Shown in pieces: positions 27,960 to 36,410 of a stretch of 64,000 bases of DNA. A program made the translations under genes and the position numbers. Positions within the stretch are counted from its first letter, which is position 1, and every line of letters begins with the position of its first letter. The notes beneath the pieces are model-generated. The model was not told the DNA's origin. It saw nothing but the letters and a program-made list of their open reading frames with translations, and made no database searches. The stretch is from Bradyrhizobium sp. AZCC 2176 (GTDB lineage: Bacteria; Pseudomonadota; Alphaproteobacteria; Rhizobiales; Xanthobacteraceae): the NCBI RefSeq assembly GCF_036924645.1, contig NZ_JAZHRX010000001.1, forward strand, positions 1,612,001-1,676,000. Direction: 5' to 3'.

Positions 27960-29114
27960 TTAAAAGCTCGGACGCATGACGGCGCCGCTCGGCACGAGGC
28001 CGGTCTCCAGATAGCGCCAGAGGGCCACCATCAGCTTGCGCGCCAGCGCCACGATGGCGATCTTGCGGATGCGGCCCTTGAGGTTACCAACCCGCTCGCG
28101 GAACCAGCGGCTCAGCTCGGTGTCGGGCTGATGCCTCAGCCACAGCCAGGCGAGCTCGATTGCGGTGGTTCGCGCACGGCGGTTGCCAGCTTTGCTGATG
28201 CCCTGTTGTCGACGGCGGGCGCCGCTGTCGTAGGGCACGTCGGTTAGTCCGACGCAGCTGCCGAGCTGACGGCGGTTCTTAAAGTCACGGTAGAAGACCT
28301 CGTTGGCCAGGAGCTGGGCGATGTGCGGGCCAATCGCCTTGAGTTGGGCAAGCTGAACCGCCTTCGCCTCTGCCGAGTCCTTTGCCGGGGTCCGATGCGC
28401 GGCCGCATTCGCTGCCTCGAGCCCCTTGATCTGCTTGTGTACCAATACCAGCCGCTCATGCTCGCGACGGATCTCGTCCTTCAGCCGTGGCGGCAGAACG
28501 CGGCCATCGCCGGTACGCATCGCATCCAGACTCGCCAAGAAGCCCGGCTTCAGGGGCATGACATCGCGGATGCCCTGGCCATGCAGCAGCCCCTTGATCC
28601 GGTTGCTGTGCCCGGTGCGCTCCTGCAGCAGCCGCTCGCGCTCGCGCGTACGCCGCTTGCGATCCTCGTCCTCAGGCGTGGGAACCCGAACCATGCTGCA
28701 AACCCGCGGTTCGCCGCGCAGGTAAGCCAGAAACGAGCGCATCAACTGCGCCAAGTCGATCCGATCGGTCTTGGCCCGCCGTGCCCGCCGGTTCACCTCG
28801 ATGCTCGACGCATCGATCTCGTGATTGAGCACCTCGTTGTCGGCCAGCCAGCGGTGCAGCCAATGACCGTCGAGACCGGCTTCATAGCACGACAGAATAC
28901 GAACCAGCTTCCCCGTCTGCTCCGCCTTCGATCGAGCCTTGACCAGCAAAGCTGCCAACGCCGCCAAGTCGCCACCGTCAATCCGGTAACGGCTCATCTT
29001 CTCGGTACCGGGCAGCATGATGCCTAGCTGCCATTTCGCCTTGCTCAGTTCGAAAGCAACGTAAACTGTGGCATACTTGCAGCCGGCGGGTGTGTCAGCG
29101 TGATCTGTGCACAT
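27960..29114 (-). CDS. IS110-family transposase (RuvC-like DEDD plus serine domain)
   Basis: 384 residues with GAGGATC upstream of the ATG. The RuvC-like domain shows E22 (AFELSKAKW; most IS110 proteins have Asp here), E78 (SCYEAGLDG), D117 and D120 (AKTDRIDLAQ). A coiled region (150-240) is followed by the C-terminal Transposase_20 domain with GSCVGLTDVPYDSGARRRQQ and GISKAGNRRAR; S297 is the candidate nucleophile. IS110 enzymes are RNA-guided recombinases that use a bridge RNA encoded in the element's own non-coding end. The frame is complete, so the element may be active. Confidence 0.92.
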   Translation of the reverse strand: MCTDHADTPAGCKYATVYVAFELSKAKWQLGIMLPGTEKMSRYRIDGGDLAALAALLVKARSKAEQTGKLVRILSCYEAGLDGHWLHRWLADNEVLNHEIDASSIEVNRRARRAKTDRIDLAQLMRSFLAYLRGEPRVCSMVRVPTPEDEDRKRRTRERERLLQERTGHSNRIKGLLHGQGIRDVMPLKPGFLASLDAMRTGDGRVLPPRLKDEIRREHERLVLVHKQIKGLEAANAAAHRTPAKDSAEAKAVQLAQLKAIGPHIAQLLANEVFYRDFKNRRQLGSCVGLTDVPYDSGARRRQQGISKAGNRRARTTAIELAWLWLRHQPDTELSRWFRERVGNLKGRIRKIAIVALARKLMVALWRYLETGLVPSGAVMRPSF

Positions 29115-29389
29115 CGTGGATCCTCTGGGTGAGTGGGTGGTCGCAAACTCAACTTACCCCCTGACCACCTGCCACCCCATAGGATCTACGGATTGTTCTC
29201 GCCTGAGAAATTGGCCGGGAAATTGGACGGACGAGGATCTCGGGTCAACCGGTCCGATAGATTAAAAAAGATGCCCGGACATAGGCCGAAAAGCCCCTTG
29301 CCACGGCTACTCAAATTGGACTGAATGCGCCCCGCGAAAGACCCGGGGGACACCGGGTCTAAAGAGTTAACGGGGTCCCCGGGGAAAGC

Positions 29390-31417
29390 ATGGCTGCAGA
29401 CAAGACAACGCCGCCCAATGACGAGATCGTCGCGGTATCCGACGAAGCCCTCCAGAAGGCAGAATCCTTCGTCGAGGCAGAAGAAGGCGCGGCCAATCGC
29501 CTGATGGGATGGGCGGGCAGGATATCGACCACGATTGCGGTGGTCATGAGCCTGTTTCACCTCTACGCGGCCTACGCCATCGTTCCGACCCAGGAACTGC
29601 GCTACACCCATGTCGCCTTCACGCTGGTCCTGAGCTTCCTGCTGTTTCCGCTGGCGACACGCTTTCGCAACCGCGTGCGCTGGTGGGACATTGTCCCCGG
29701 GATCGTCGCGGTCGCCACCATCGTCTATGCGCTGTGGGGCGGCGAGGATTTCACCGACCGCGCCACCATGCCCGACCGCTGGGACGTGATCGTCGGCATC
29801 GTCTTCATCGTGCTGCTGCTGGAGGCGACGCGGCGCACCACCGGCGCGATCATGCCCGTGGTGTCGCTGCTGTTCATCGCTTACGCCATGCTCGGTCCGT
29901 ATCTGCCGGCGCCATGGACCCATCGCGGCTACGACCTGGCCCGGCTGGTCGGTCATCTCTTCATCACGCTGGAGGGCATTTTCGGCGTCGCCGTCGACGT
30001 ATCGGCGACGCTGATCATCCTGTTCACCATCTATGGCGCGTTCCTGCAGCATTCCGGCGCCGGCAAGTTCTTCATCGATTTCTCGCTGGCCCTGATGGGC
30101 GGAAAGCCCAACAGCGCCGGACGCACCGTGGTACTGTCGTCATTCCTGCTCGGCGGCCCTTCCGGATCGGGCGTAGCCACGACAGTCATGATCGGCACCG
30201 TGGCCTATCCGATGATGGCCAAGGCCGGCTTCGAGAAGAACGCGGCGGGCGGATTGCTGGCCGCCGGCGGGCTGGGCGCGATCCTGTCGCCGCCGGTGCT
30301 GGGGGCGGCAGCGTTCCTGATCGCCGAGTTTCTCAAGATCAGCTATCTCGACGTGATCTGGATGGCGACCATCCCGACCTGTCTCTATTACATGTCGCTC
30401 TTGTTCATGGTCGAACTGGACGCCAAGAAATTCGGCGCGAAGGATGTCACCTTCAAGCCGGAGCTAACGCTGGGCGAGATGACGAAGCGTTACGGCTTTC
30501 ACTTCATTTCGCTGCTCGCCGTCGTCGTCTTCATGGTGATCGGCTACTCGCCGACACTGTCGGTGTTCTATGCCATTGTCGTTACCTTCGCGCTGAGCTT
30601 CCTGCGCCGGGAAACCGCGCTGGTGCCGACCAAGCTGGTGAAGGCGCTGGCCGACGGCTCGATCGGCGCGCTCAATGCCGCGGCCACCTGCGCCTGTGCC
30701 GGCATCGTCGTCGGCGTCGTGACGCTGACGGGTCTTGGCCTGAAATTCTCGGCGATCGTCATCAGCTATGCCGGCGGCAGCCTGTTGCTGACCGCGATCT
30801 ACACCTCGCTGATCGTCTGGATCATCGGCCTCGCGGTGCCGGTAACCGCCTCCTACATCATCTGCGCGGTCATCGCGGCGCCCGCGCTGATTAAGCTCGG
30901 CGTGCCCGATTACGCCGCGCACATGTTCATTTTCTATTATGCCGTGTTGTCCGAGGTGTCGCCGCCGACCGCGCTTTCGCCATTCGCGGCCGCCGCCATC
31001 ACCGGCGGCGATCCCTACAAGACCACGCTGCAATCCTGGAAATACACGCTGCCGGCGTTCCTGGTGCCGTTCGTGTTCGTGCTCGACCCGCAGGGCCCTG
31101 GCCTTTTGCTGTCGATCCCGAAGGGCGGGTCATGGGTCGATATTGTCGAGATCACGATCAAGACGACCTTCGGCCTGTTGGCGCTGGCGGCATTTGCCCA
31201 GAACTGGGCGCTGCGACAAAATACGCCGGTGGAGCGCGGGCTGCTTCTGCTATCCGGGTTGCTGCTGGTGTTTCCAAGCCTGATCGAGGCGATCGTCGAA
31301 TGGATCATCGGCCGCGATATCAGCTACACCTATGTGCCGGGCCTGATCATCGGTCTCGGCGTGGTGCTGTGGCAGGCCAGAACGCGGTCGCCAACGCGAC
31401 CGGCGCTCACAACTTAG
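29390..31417 (+). CDS. TRAP transporter fused permease subunit (TAXI type)
   Basis: 675 residues with about 18 predicted membrane segments, combining the small and large TRAP membrane subunits in one chain as TAXI-TRAP systems do. Typical segments are SSFLLGGPSGSGVATTVMIG, LAAGGLGAILSPPVLGAAAF and FYYAVLSEVSPPTALSPFAA. It uses the Na+ gradient to import an organic acid delivered by its binding protein, which is encoded 17 bases downstream. The IS110 element ends about 200 bases upstream and could have altered the promoter. Confidence 0.92.
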   Translation: MAADKTTPPNDEIVAVSDEALQKAESFVEAEEGAANRLMGWAGRISTTIAVVMSLFHLYAAYAIVPTQELRYTHVAFTLVLSFLLFPLATRFRNRVRWWDIVPGIVAVATIVYALWGGEDFTDRATMPDRWDVIVGIVFIVLLLEATRRTTGAIMPVVSLLFIAYAMLGPYLPAPWTHRGYDLARLVGHLFITLEGIFGVAVDVSATLIILFTIYGAFLQHSGAGKFFIDFSLALMGGKPNSAGRTVVLSSFLLGGPSGSGVATTVMIGTVAYPMMAKAGFEKNAAGGLLAAGGLGAILSPPVLGAAAFLIAEFLKISYLDVIWMATIPTCLYYMSLLFMVELDAKKFGAKDVTFKPELTLGEMTKRYGFHFISLLAVVVFMVIGYSPTLSVFYAIVVTFALSFLRRETALVPTKLVKALADGSIGALNAAATCACAGIVVGVVTLTGLGLKFSAIVISYAGGSLLLTAIYTSLIVWIIGLAVPVTASYIICAVIAAPALIKLGVPDYAAHMFIFYYAVLSEVSPPTALSPFAAAAITGGDPYKTTLQSWKYTLPAFLVPFVFVLDPQGPGLLLSIPKGGSWVDIVEITIKTTFGLLALAAFAQNWALRQNTPVERGLLLLSGLLLVFPSLIEAIVEWIIGRDISYTYVPGLIIGLGVVLWQARTRSPTRPALTT

Positions 31418-31434
31418 TCAGGAAGCGATTGAGG

Positions 31435-32409
31435 ATGAAAACAATGAAGAAGACCGTAGCCATACTGGCCATGACGATTTCTGCTGGTCTCGCCTTGGCG
31501 GGCGCAGCCCACGCCCAGCAGAAGACCATGTCGATCGGGACCGGCGGCACCGGCGGCGTCTATTACCCGCTCGGCGGCGCGGTTGCCAACGTGCTCTCGA
31601 AGAACCTTCCCAACATGCAGGCCACCGCCGAGGTCACCGGCGGCTCCGTCGACAATCTCAAGCTGATCGGCGCCGGCAAGAGCGAGCTTGGCTTCACCAT
31701 GGCCGATGCCGCGCTCGATGCGCTCAAGGGCGAGGACAAGTTCAAGAGCGGCAAGCTGCCCTTGCAGGCGCTGCTCGTGGTCTATCCGAACCGGATGCAT
31801 GTGGTGACGGTGGAAGGCACGGGCATCCAGACCATGGCAGACCTGAAGGGCAAGCGCGTTTCGACGGGATCGCCCGGCAGCGCCACCGAAGTGATGGCGT
31901 TCCGCGTTATCGAGGCCGCCGGTCTCGATAAGGACAAGGACATGAAGCGCGAGCGGCTTGGCGTTGCGGAATCCGTCAACGCCGTCAAGGACCGCAAGAT
32001 CGACGCGTTCTTCTGGGTCGGCGGCATCCCGACCGCCGCCGTGACCGATCTCGCGGCGACGCCCGGCATCAAGATGAAGTTGATCGACCATGGCGACCTG
32101 GCCGAGAAGATGAACGCCAAATACGGCAAGCTCTATTCGCCGAGCAAGATCAAGGCGGGCTCGTATCCCGGCTACGACAAGGACAATTCCATCACCGAGG
32201 TCTGGAACCTGATCGTCACCGGAGACAAGATGAGCAATGAGGACGCCTACAGCATCGTCAAGACGCTGGTGGAGAAGAAGGCCGATATCGTCGCCGTGCA
32301 CAAGGAAGCCGAGAGTTTTTCGCTCGACAACCAGGTGCAGGAGCGTTCGCCGATCCCGTTCCATCCCGGCGCGCTGAAATACTTCAAGGAAAAGGGTGTC
32401 GGCGGCTAG
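31435..32409 (+). CDS. TAXI family TRAP transporter solute-binding subunit
   Basis: 324 residues from ATG 31435. A signal peptide ends at AAHAQ. The TAXI signature SIGTGGTGGVYYPLGG starts the mature protein, and VTGGSVDNLKLIGAGKSELG and GSPGSATEVMAFRVIEAAG follow. It captures the substrate in the periplasm for the upstream permease. TAXI proteins bind glutamate or other dicarboxylates in the few studied cases, so the substrate is open. A strong terminator follows. Confidence 0.93.
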   Translation: MKTMKKTVAILAMTISAGLALAGAAHAQQKTMSIGTGGTGGVYYPLGGAVANVLSKNLPNMQATAEVTGGSVDNLKLIGAGKSELGFTMADAALDALKGEDKFKSGKLPLQALLVVYPNRMHVVTVEGTGIQTMADLKGKRVSTGSPGSATEVMAFRVIEAAGLDKDKDMKRERLGVAESVNAVKDRKIDAFFWVGGIPTAAVTDLAATPGIKMKLIDHGDLAEKMNAKYGKLYSPSKIKAGSYPGYDKDNSITEVWNLIVTGDKMSNEDAYSIVKTLVEKKADIVAVHKEAESFSLDNQVQERSPIPFHPGALKYFKEKGVGG

Positions 32410-32464
32410 ACGTCAGTCTTCACCGCCCGACGGCGGGAAGCGCTGTCCGGATGCGGGCTTTAGT

Positions 32465-32498
32465 GACCGCGGCCTGCCAAGGGCCGCGGTCTTTTTTT
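32465..32498 (+). terminator. Rho-independent terminator of the TRAP operon
   Basis: GACCGCGGCC at 32465-32474 pairs with GGCCGCGGTC at 32482-32491 and is followed by seven T. Confidence 0.93.
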
Positions 32499-32870
32499 GC
32501 TGAAGGAAAGTTGTGCATCGCGTCATTGCTGCTCCTGCGAAGAAGCACGAAGGCTTACGACGGAGGTGATCTCAAATCGCGAACATCGCGGCGCCGACAA
32601 GCGACCACAGGCGTTAACACGCGGCGCTGATCAAATGTTGCCCAGCTCGACGCCACTTCATTGAAGCGGCCCGTCGCCTCCACGAAATCGACGAATGCGC
32701 TTGTCTGGCCTGGCGGCGCGCCACCATGGCGGGGGCAATTTCGCTAAAATTTTATTCGTGTCGGCGGCTTTAACCCTACTGAAGTAATCATGTGGCCTCC
32801 CGCAAAATTCCATCATTGCGACCTCAACGCGGATGTACCACTGGCGCGGGGTATCTGTCGGGAGGCGACC
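32499..32870. other. Intergenic region upstream of the receiver-EAL gene
   Basis: No convincing gene is seen. The right part has an AT-rich stretch (AATTTCGCTAAAATTTTATT near 32736-32755) that may hold the promoter of the next gene. The ribosome binding site GGAGG of that gene is at 32861-32865. Confidence 0.5.
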
Positions 32871-34088
32871 ATGGAGCAGATCAATTTTAACGAGCATTCA
32901 CGCGCAGCACACTTCGGGCATCGGAAGCTGACGCCCAGGGCCTGCGTCGTCGACAGCAAAAAGCACCTCCGGTTGTTCCTTTCCGACGCTCTCGAGGATC
33001 TTGGATTCGTGACCTGCGAATGCGGTCAGGCCGGCGATCTGGCAGGCGTATTGCAGGCGGAGCAGCCGGACCTGATTGTGCTCAGCGTGTGTGTCGACGG
33101 GATCAATGTCGGCGAAATTCTCGAAGTCATTGTCCGGAAAAATTTCGGCGGCAAGGTTCTCGTCATCGGTCAACCGGACTCGATCATGGTTAAGGCCGTC
33201 AGGCAAATTGGCGAGGAATACAATATTGCCATGCTGCCCTCGTTGCAGACGCCTTTCGGCGCGGCGAGCCTGCGCGCCAGCGTCGCGACGCTGCTGCCGG
33301 CCGAGCCGGCGCCAAGTCCCGCCGTCGATGTCGCCGAGGCATTGAAGGCCGGCTGGCTCGAATTGTGGTATCAGCGGAAGATCAACACCCGCACGCTGGT
33401 GCCCAGCGGCGCTGAGGCGCTGGTGCGGATGCGGCATCCTGCCTGGGGCGTAGTGCCACCGGCCTATTTCATTCCCGACGACAAGGACCCGCATTTTCGC
33501 AGCCTGTCCGAATTCGTGGTCGGCCGCGCCATCGAGGACTGGCGCTATCTGCTGGAGAGCCAGGGTCCGGTCGACCTTTCGATCAACCTGCCGGTATCGT
33601 TCTTCGGCAATGCGCCGGCGGTGCGCGATCTGTGCCGCGCCATGCCCGCCCACCCGGCCTTCGGCGGACTGTTAATCGAAATCAACAGCAGCGAGGTGGT
33701 CGAGCATCCGGACCTGGCGGTGGACGCTGCAAGGCGTCTGCGCCTGCACAATATCGCGATCGCCATCGACAATGTCGGCGCGGAATGGCCGTCTCTGCTG
33801 GAGCTCCGCAGCTTCCCTTTCGTCGAGCTGAAAGTCGACCAGCAATACGTCAACGGCTGCGCCGACGACCGGCTGAAGCAGACGATCTGCCGGCGCATTA
33901 TCGAGCTGGCCCGGGACAACGGCGCCCGCGCCGTCGCCCAGGGCATCGAAAGCCGCGCCGACTACCTCGCCGCGCACGATATGGGGTTCGATCAGGTCCA
34001 GGGCTACCTGTTCGGCAAGCCGGTGGCGGTGCGGAAGTTTGCTCGCTCCCGCCCCCAGCTCGCGACCGGCGCCGACAAGATGCCCTGA
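32871..34088 (+). CDS. Receiver-EAL domain protein, both domains degenerate
   Basis: 405 residues from ATG 32871 with GGAGG six bases away. Residues 22-143 look like a receiver domain (ACVVDSKKHLRLFLSDALE), but the phosphoacceptor position in DLIVLSV is Ser72 instead of Asp. Residues about 152-400 form an EAL domain with EAL at 182-184, N239, E270 and K321 kept. The second Asp of the DD pair is Asn (ID300-N301), and the general-base Glu of AEGVE is Gln (AQGIE, Q357). It is therefore probably a c-di-GMP-binding or protein-binding pseudo-enzyme and not an active phosphodiesterase. It converges closely with the next gene. Confidence 0.88.
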   Translation: MEQINFNEHSRAAHFGHRKLTPRACVVDSKKHLRLFLSDALEDLGFVTCECGQAGDLAGVLQAEQPDLIVLSVCVDGINVGEILEVIVRKNFGGKVLVIGQPDSIMVKAVRQIGEEYNIAMLPSLQTPFGAASLRASVATLLPAEPAPSPAVDVAEALKAGWLELWYQRKINTRTLVPSGAEALVRMRHPAWGVVPPAYFIPDDKDPHFRSLSEFVVGRAIEDWRYLLESQGPVDLSINLPVSFFGNAPAVRDLCRAMPAHPAFGGLLIEINSSEVVEHPDLAVDAARRLRLHNIAIAIDNVGAEWPSLLELRSFPFVELKVDQQYVNGCADDRLKQTICRRIIELARDNGARAVAQGIESRADYLAAHDMGFDQVQGYLFGKPVAVRKFARSRPQLATGADKMP

Positions 34089-34095
34089 GCGGGGC

Positions 34096-34575
34096 TTACT
34101 CGAACTTCATGTCGATGCATTTCGAGATATCGGAGCCGAGGCCGGACGAGATGATGATGCAGCCGCGCACCTTCAGATTATTGTTGTCGCTGGCCCACAC
34201 CGCATAGCCGCCGGGACCGAAGAACGAATTGGTATTCGGCGGCTCGGTTTCGGTGGCATCGAACGAATAGCTCGAATCGGTATCGAAGATCCGCGGCTTC
34301 TTGGTGCAGCCGCCGTCGGCCTGCACGTTGATGACCTCCTTGTTGTCCCGCGTCAGAGCCAGCGAGACCTGGCAGCGGAAATATTCCGAGGTCTTGATGT
34401 TGAACACGTAAGCATAGGACTTGCAGGTCGAGGTGTTGAGCTTGCCCGCGCTCAATCCCCGGCTGCAGGCAATCCGCTGGTTGTTGCTGAGCTTGAAATT
34501 GTCGGCCTCTGCCGCGGAAGCCAGCGTCATGAACGACAGCGCAACACCCAGACCGATCTTCATGACGTAGTTCAT
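34096..34575 (-). CDS. Hypothetical secreted protein
   Basis: 159 residues from ATG 34575 (MNYVMKIGLGVALSFM); ATGs at 34584 and 34563 are alternatives. The signal peptide ends at SAAEAD. The mature protein has six Cys (IACSRG, STCKS, FRCQ, GGCTKK, RGCII, SKCID) and Ser/Asn-rich beta-type sequence, suggesting a disulfide-bonded periplasmic domain. I do not recognise a family. Its stop is 7 bases from the stop of the receiver-EAL gene. Confidence 0.75.
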   Translation of the reverse strand: MNYVMKIGLGVALSFMTLASAAEADNFKLSNNQRIACSRGLSAGKLNTSTCKSYAYVFNIKTSEYFRCQVSLALTRDNKEVINVQADGGCTKKPRIFDTDSSYSFDATETEPPNTNSFFGPGGYAVWASDNNNLKVRGCIIISSGLGSDISKCIDMKFE

Positions 34576-34771
34576 CCTGACCATCCCTATGACGTTTTTC
34601 GCAATGCATGCTTGTAGCTGGAAAGGCGAACATAGTCGCGAAGTCGAACGCGGGAAATCACAAAGTCTCAAGGGCGGTGTGATGCGTCGAAGGTGCCAAT
34701 TGACGGCGCAATACCGTTCGTGATTTGTTCAAAGCGTGGGGTAAGAGGCCGAAGGCTCATGGGGAGAATGG

Positions 34772-35080
34772 ATGATGACGAGTGTTTCAACGAAGACGAT
34801 TGTGGCGGTAGCCGTCCTGGCGGGGTTTTCGACTTCCGCATTTGCGCAAGGCGCTGCGCCGACACCGTGGGAGCTGAAGTCTGACATGGGCTATGCCTAC
34901 GGCAAGGACGGCAAGACGCTTTCCTACAAGATGGGCACCAACAATGCAGGCCTGCTGCTCAAGGGCGCCAAGAAGGTGCCGAAGGGCACCTTGTTTTTCA
35001 TCGGCCAGAACGGACAGCTCTATATGCGCTCCGGCCCCTATCTGGAGAGCGACGGCAAGTTCATGTTCGGGAGCGAATGA
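34772..35080 (+). CDS. Hypothetical small secreted protein
   Basis: 102 residues. Signal peptide MMTSVSTKTIVAVAVLAG ends near SAFAQG. The mature 75 residues contain WELKSDMGYAYGKDGKT and TLFFIGQNGQLYMRSGPYL, a glycine-rich beta pattern seen in small Bradyrhizobium periplasmic proteins. GGGGAGAATGG lies upstream of the start. Function unknown. A hairpin follows. Confidence 0.78.
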   Translation: MMTSVSTKTIVAVAVLAGFSTSAFAQGAAPTPWELKSDMGYAYGKDGKTLSYKMGTNNAGLLLKGAKKVPKGTLFFIGQNGQLYMRSGPYLESDGKFMFGSE

Positions 35081-35090
35081 GCTTTCTCCC

Positions 35091-35110
35091 CTTCTCCCTT
35101 GTGGGAGAAG
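35091..35110. terminator. Stem-loop of the TTCTCCCTTGTGGGAGAA repeat type between convergent genes
   Basis: CTTCTCCC at 35091-35098 pairs with GGGAGAAG at 35103-35110. It begins 10 bases after one stop and ends 14 bases before the other, so it may end both transcripts. A related copy with one mismatch lies near 36382-36402. Confidence 0.6.
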
Positions 35111-35124
35111 GGAAGAGAGGAAAC

Positions 35125-36321
35125 CTAAAACGCCGCCGCCAATTCCTTCGCGCCGGGCTTGGCACTGTTGAAATCCATGCGCTCGTCGGTCACCGCGAGC
35201 AGCTTCGCCACGGTGTTGTGGCGGATCGCGACGGGGTTGCGCTCGTAGCCGCCGCGCTGGAAGAAATTCGAGGTCGGCACCCGCTCGCGCATCGCCTGCG
35301 GCATGGTCACCATGTCGAGACCGGTGCCGTCGCCGGTCAGGTTCATCATTTCGAGCTCGGCGGCCGAGAGCGCGCGATTGTAGCCCTTGGCGCGCGCGAA
35401 GATCACCGATGTCAGCAGCTTGTGGGTCTGCAGCATCGGCCCGACGTCGATATCGAGCACCATGGCGTGCACCGCCCAGCCCTGCGGGGTGTTGGCGAGT
35501 TTCTCATGCTCGGACCATGTGTCCGGCACGGTGCGCGTAAAGGCCACCATCTTTTTCAGCACGGCAAGCTTGTGGTCCATCGCCCTGCGCGGCGCGCCCG
35601 ACAAATTCGCAGCCCTCGCCGTCAATTCCCGAATGAATTCGTGGCCCTGTTCGGCCAGCAATTCGACGCTGTTGGTGGTGAGCAACTGATTGTAGCCGAT
35701 CGCGGTCGAGATCGCGCGGGAGCCCGGCCGCGAGGCGCTCAAACCCGACTGCATGTCGTAATCGCCGTTGCCACCGGTCTCGAACGAATAGACCCGCACC
35801 ACCTGCTCGCGCGTCAGGCCCGCGGCCAGCGCGTAGCGGGCATAGGCGCGCTTGAAGGTGACTTCGGATGACGGCCGCTGCGGCACGAACTCGAAATGGT
35901 CGGCGGCCGCTTTCAGGAAATCGGCGACCACCGGCAGCGGCTTGCGCTCGCGCGGCGGCTTCTCTTCTTCCGGCTCCGGACTAACCGGCCGGTTCGGACC
36001 GGTGTAGACCGGCGGCTGCGTCAACACGTAATCGTCCAGCGCGATGCTCTGGCGTTCGCGCCGCTTGGCGTTGCGGCCCTTTCGTTTCTCGGAGATCGAC
36101 GACCAATAGGCTCCGGCCTCCTCCTCAAACGCGGCGCGCGCTTCCTGGTATTCCCTGAGCTTCCGGCGATATTCGGCAATCGCCTGCGGCGAGGCCGCTT
36201 GCGCCATCGCGTCGGCGGTTGAGGGTGAGGGTGTGCCGGCATCCATCGCCATTGCAGGCGCGCCCGCGACCAGCGCGAGCGCGACGAATCCGGAACCCAA
36301 GCGAATCAACGGCAGGCGCAT
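35125..36321 (-). CDS. Hypothetical secreted protein with possible lysozyme-like domain
   Basis: 398 residues with a signal peptide ending at APAMAMD. A helical charged segment (50-95) and Pro/Glu linker (110-130) precede a C-terminal domain. There, RVYSFETGGNGDYDMQSG followed by AISTAIGYNQLL resembles the catalytic-Glu region and the GLMQ-like strand of lysozyme-fold transglycosylases. The match is partial, so peptidoglycan cleavage is only a suggestion. It stands alone between the hairpin and the Bug-type gene. Confidence 0.75.
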   Translation of the reverse strand: MRLPLIRLGSGFVALALVAGAPAMAMDAGTPSPSTADAMAQAASPQAIAEYRRKLREYQEARAAFEEEAGAYWSSISEKRKGRNAKRRERQSIALDDYVLTQPPVYTGPNRPVSPEPEEEKPPRERKPLPVVADFLKAAADHFEFVPQRPSSEVTFKRAYARYALAAGLTREQVVRVYSFETGGNGDYDMQSGLSASRPGSRAISTAIGYNQLLTTNSVELLAEQGHEFIRELTARAANLSGAPRRAMDHKLAVLKKMVAFTRTVPDTWSEHEKLANTPQGWAVHAMVLDIDVGPMLQTHKLLTSVIFARAKGYNRALSAAELEMMNLTGDGTGLDMVTMPQAMRERVPTSNFFQRGGYERNPVAIRHNTVAKLLAVTDERMDFNSAKPGAKELAAAF

Positions 36322-36410
36322 CGGCCCCTTGTAGCAAGCGCGCCCGCGATGTCAGCCCCGAAACGGCCCGACTTTTCTTGCCTTCTCTCTTGTGGGAGAA
36401 AGTGGCTGTC

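Larger units (their letters stand above)
27496..29181 (-). mobile_element. IS110-family insertion sequence (tentative borders)
   Basis: The element consists of an IS110-type transposase gene, a 3' non-coding part of up to 464 bases on its downstream side and about 67 bases upstream. The borders are tentative: TATGGGGT at 27496-27503 is inverted at 29174-29181, but 8 bases could be chance, and IS110 elements often lack terminal repeats and target duplications. The long non-coding side is on the 3' side of the transposase, as in the IS1111 subgroup, where a guide (bridge) RNA would be encoded. The upstream flank holds a stem GGTGGTC / GACCACC (29136-29142, 29163-29169). Confidence 0.7.

Noticed and set aside
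32560..32710. Minus-strand reading AFVDFVEATGRF resembling the C-terminus of a LysR regulator
   Set aside because: Too short, no further LysR sequence upstream, and the surrounding frame is not protein-like; chance is more likely.
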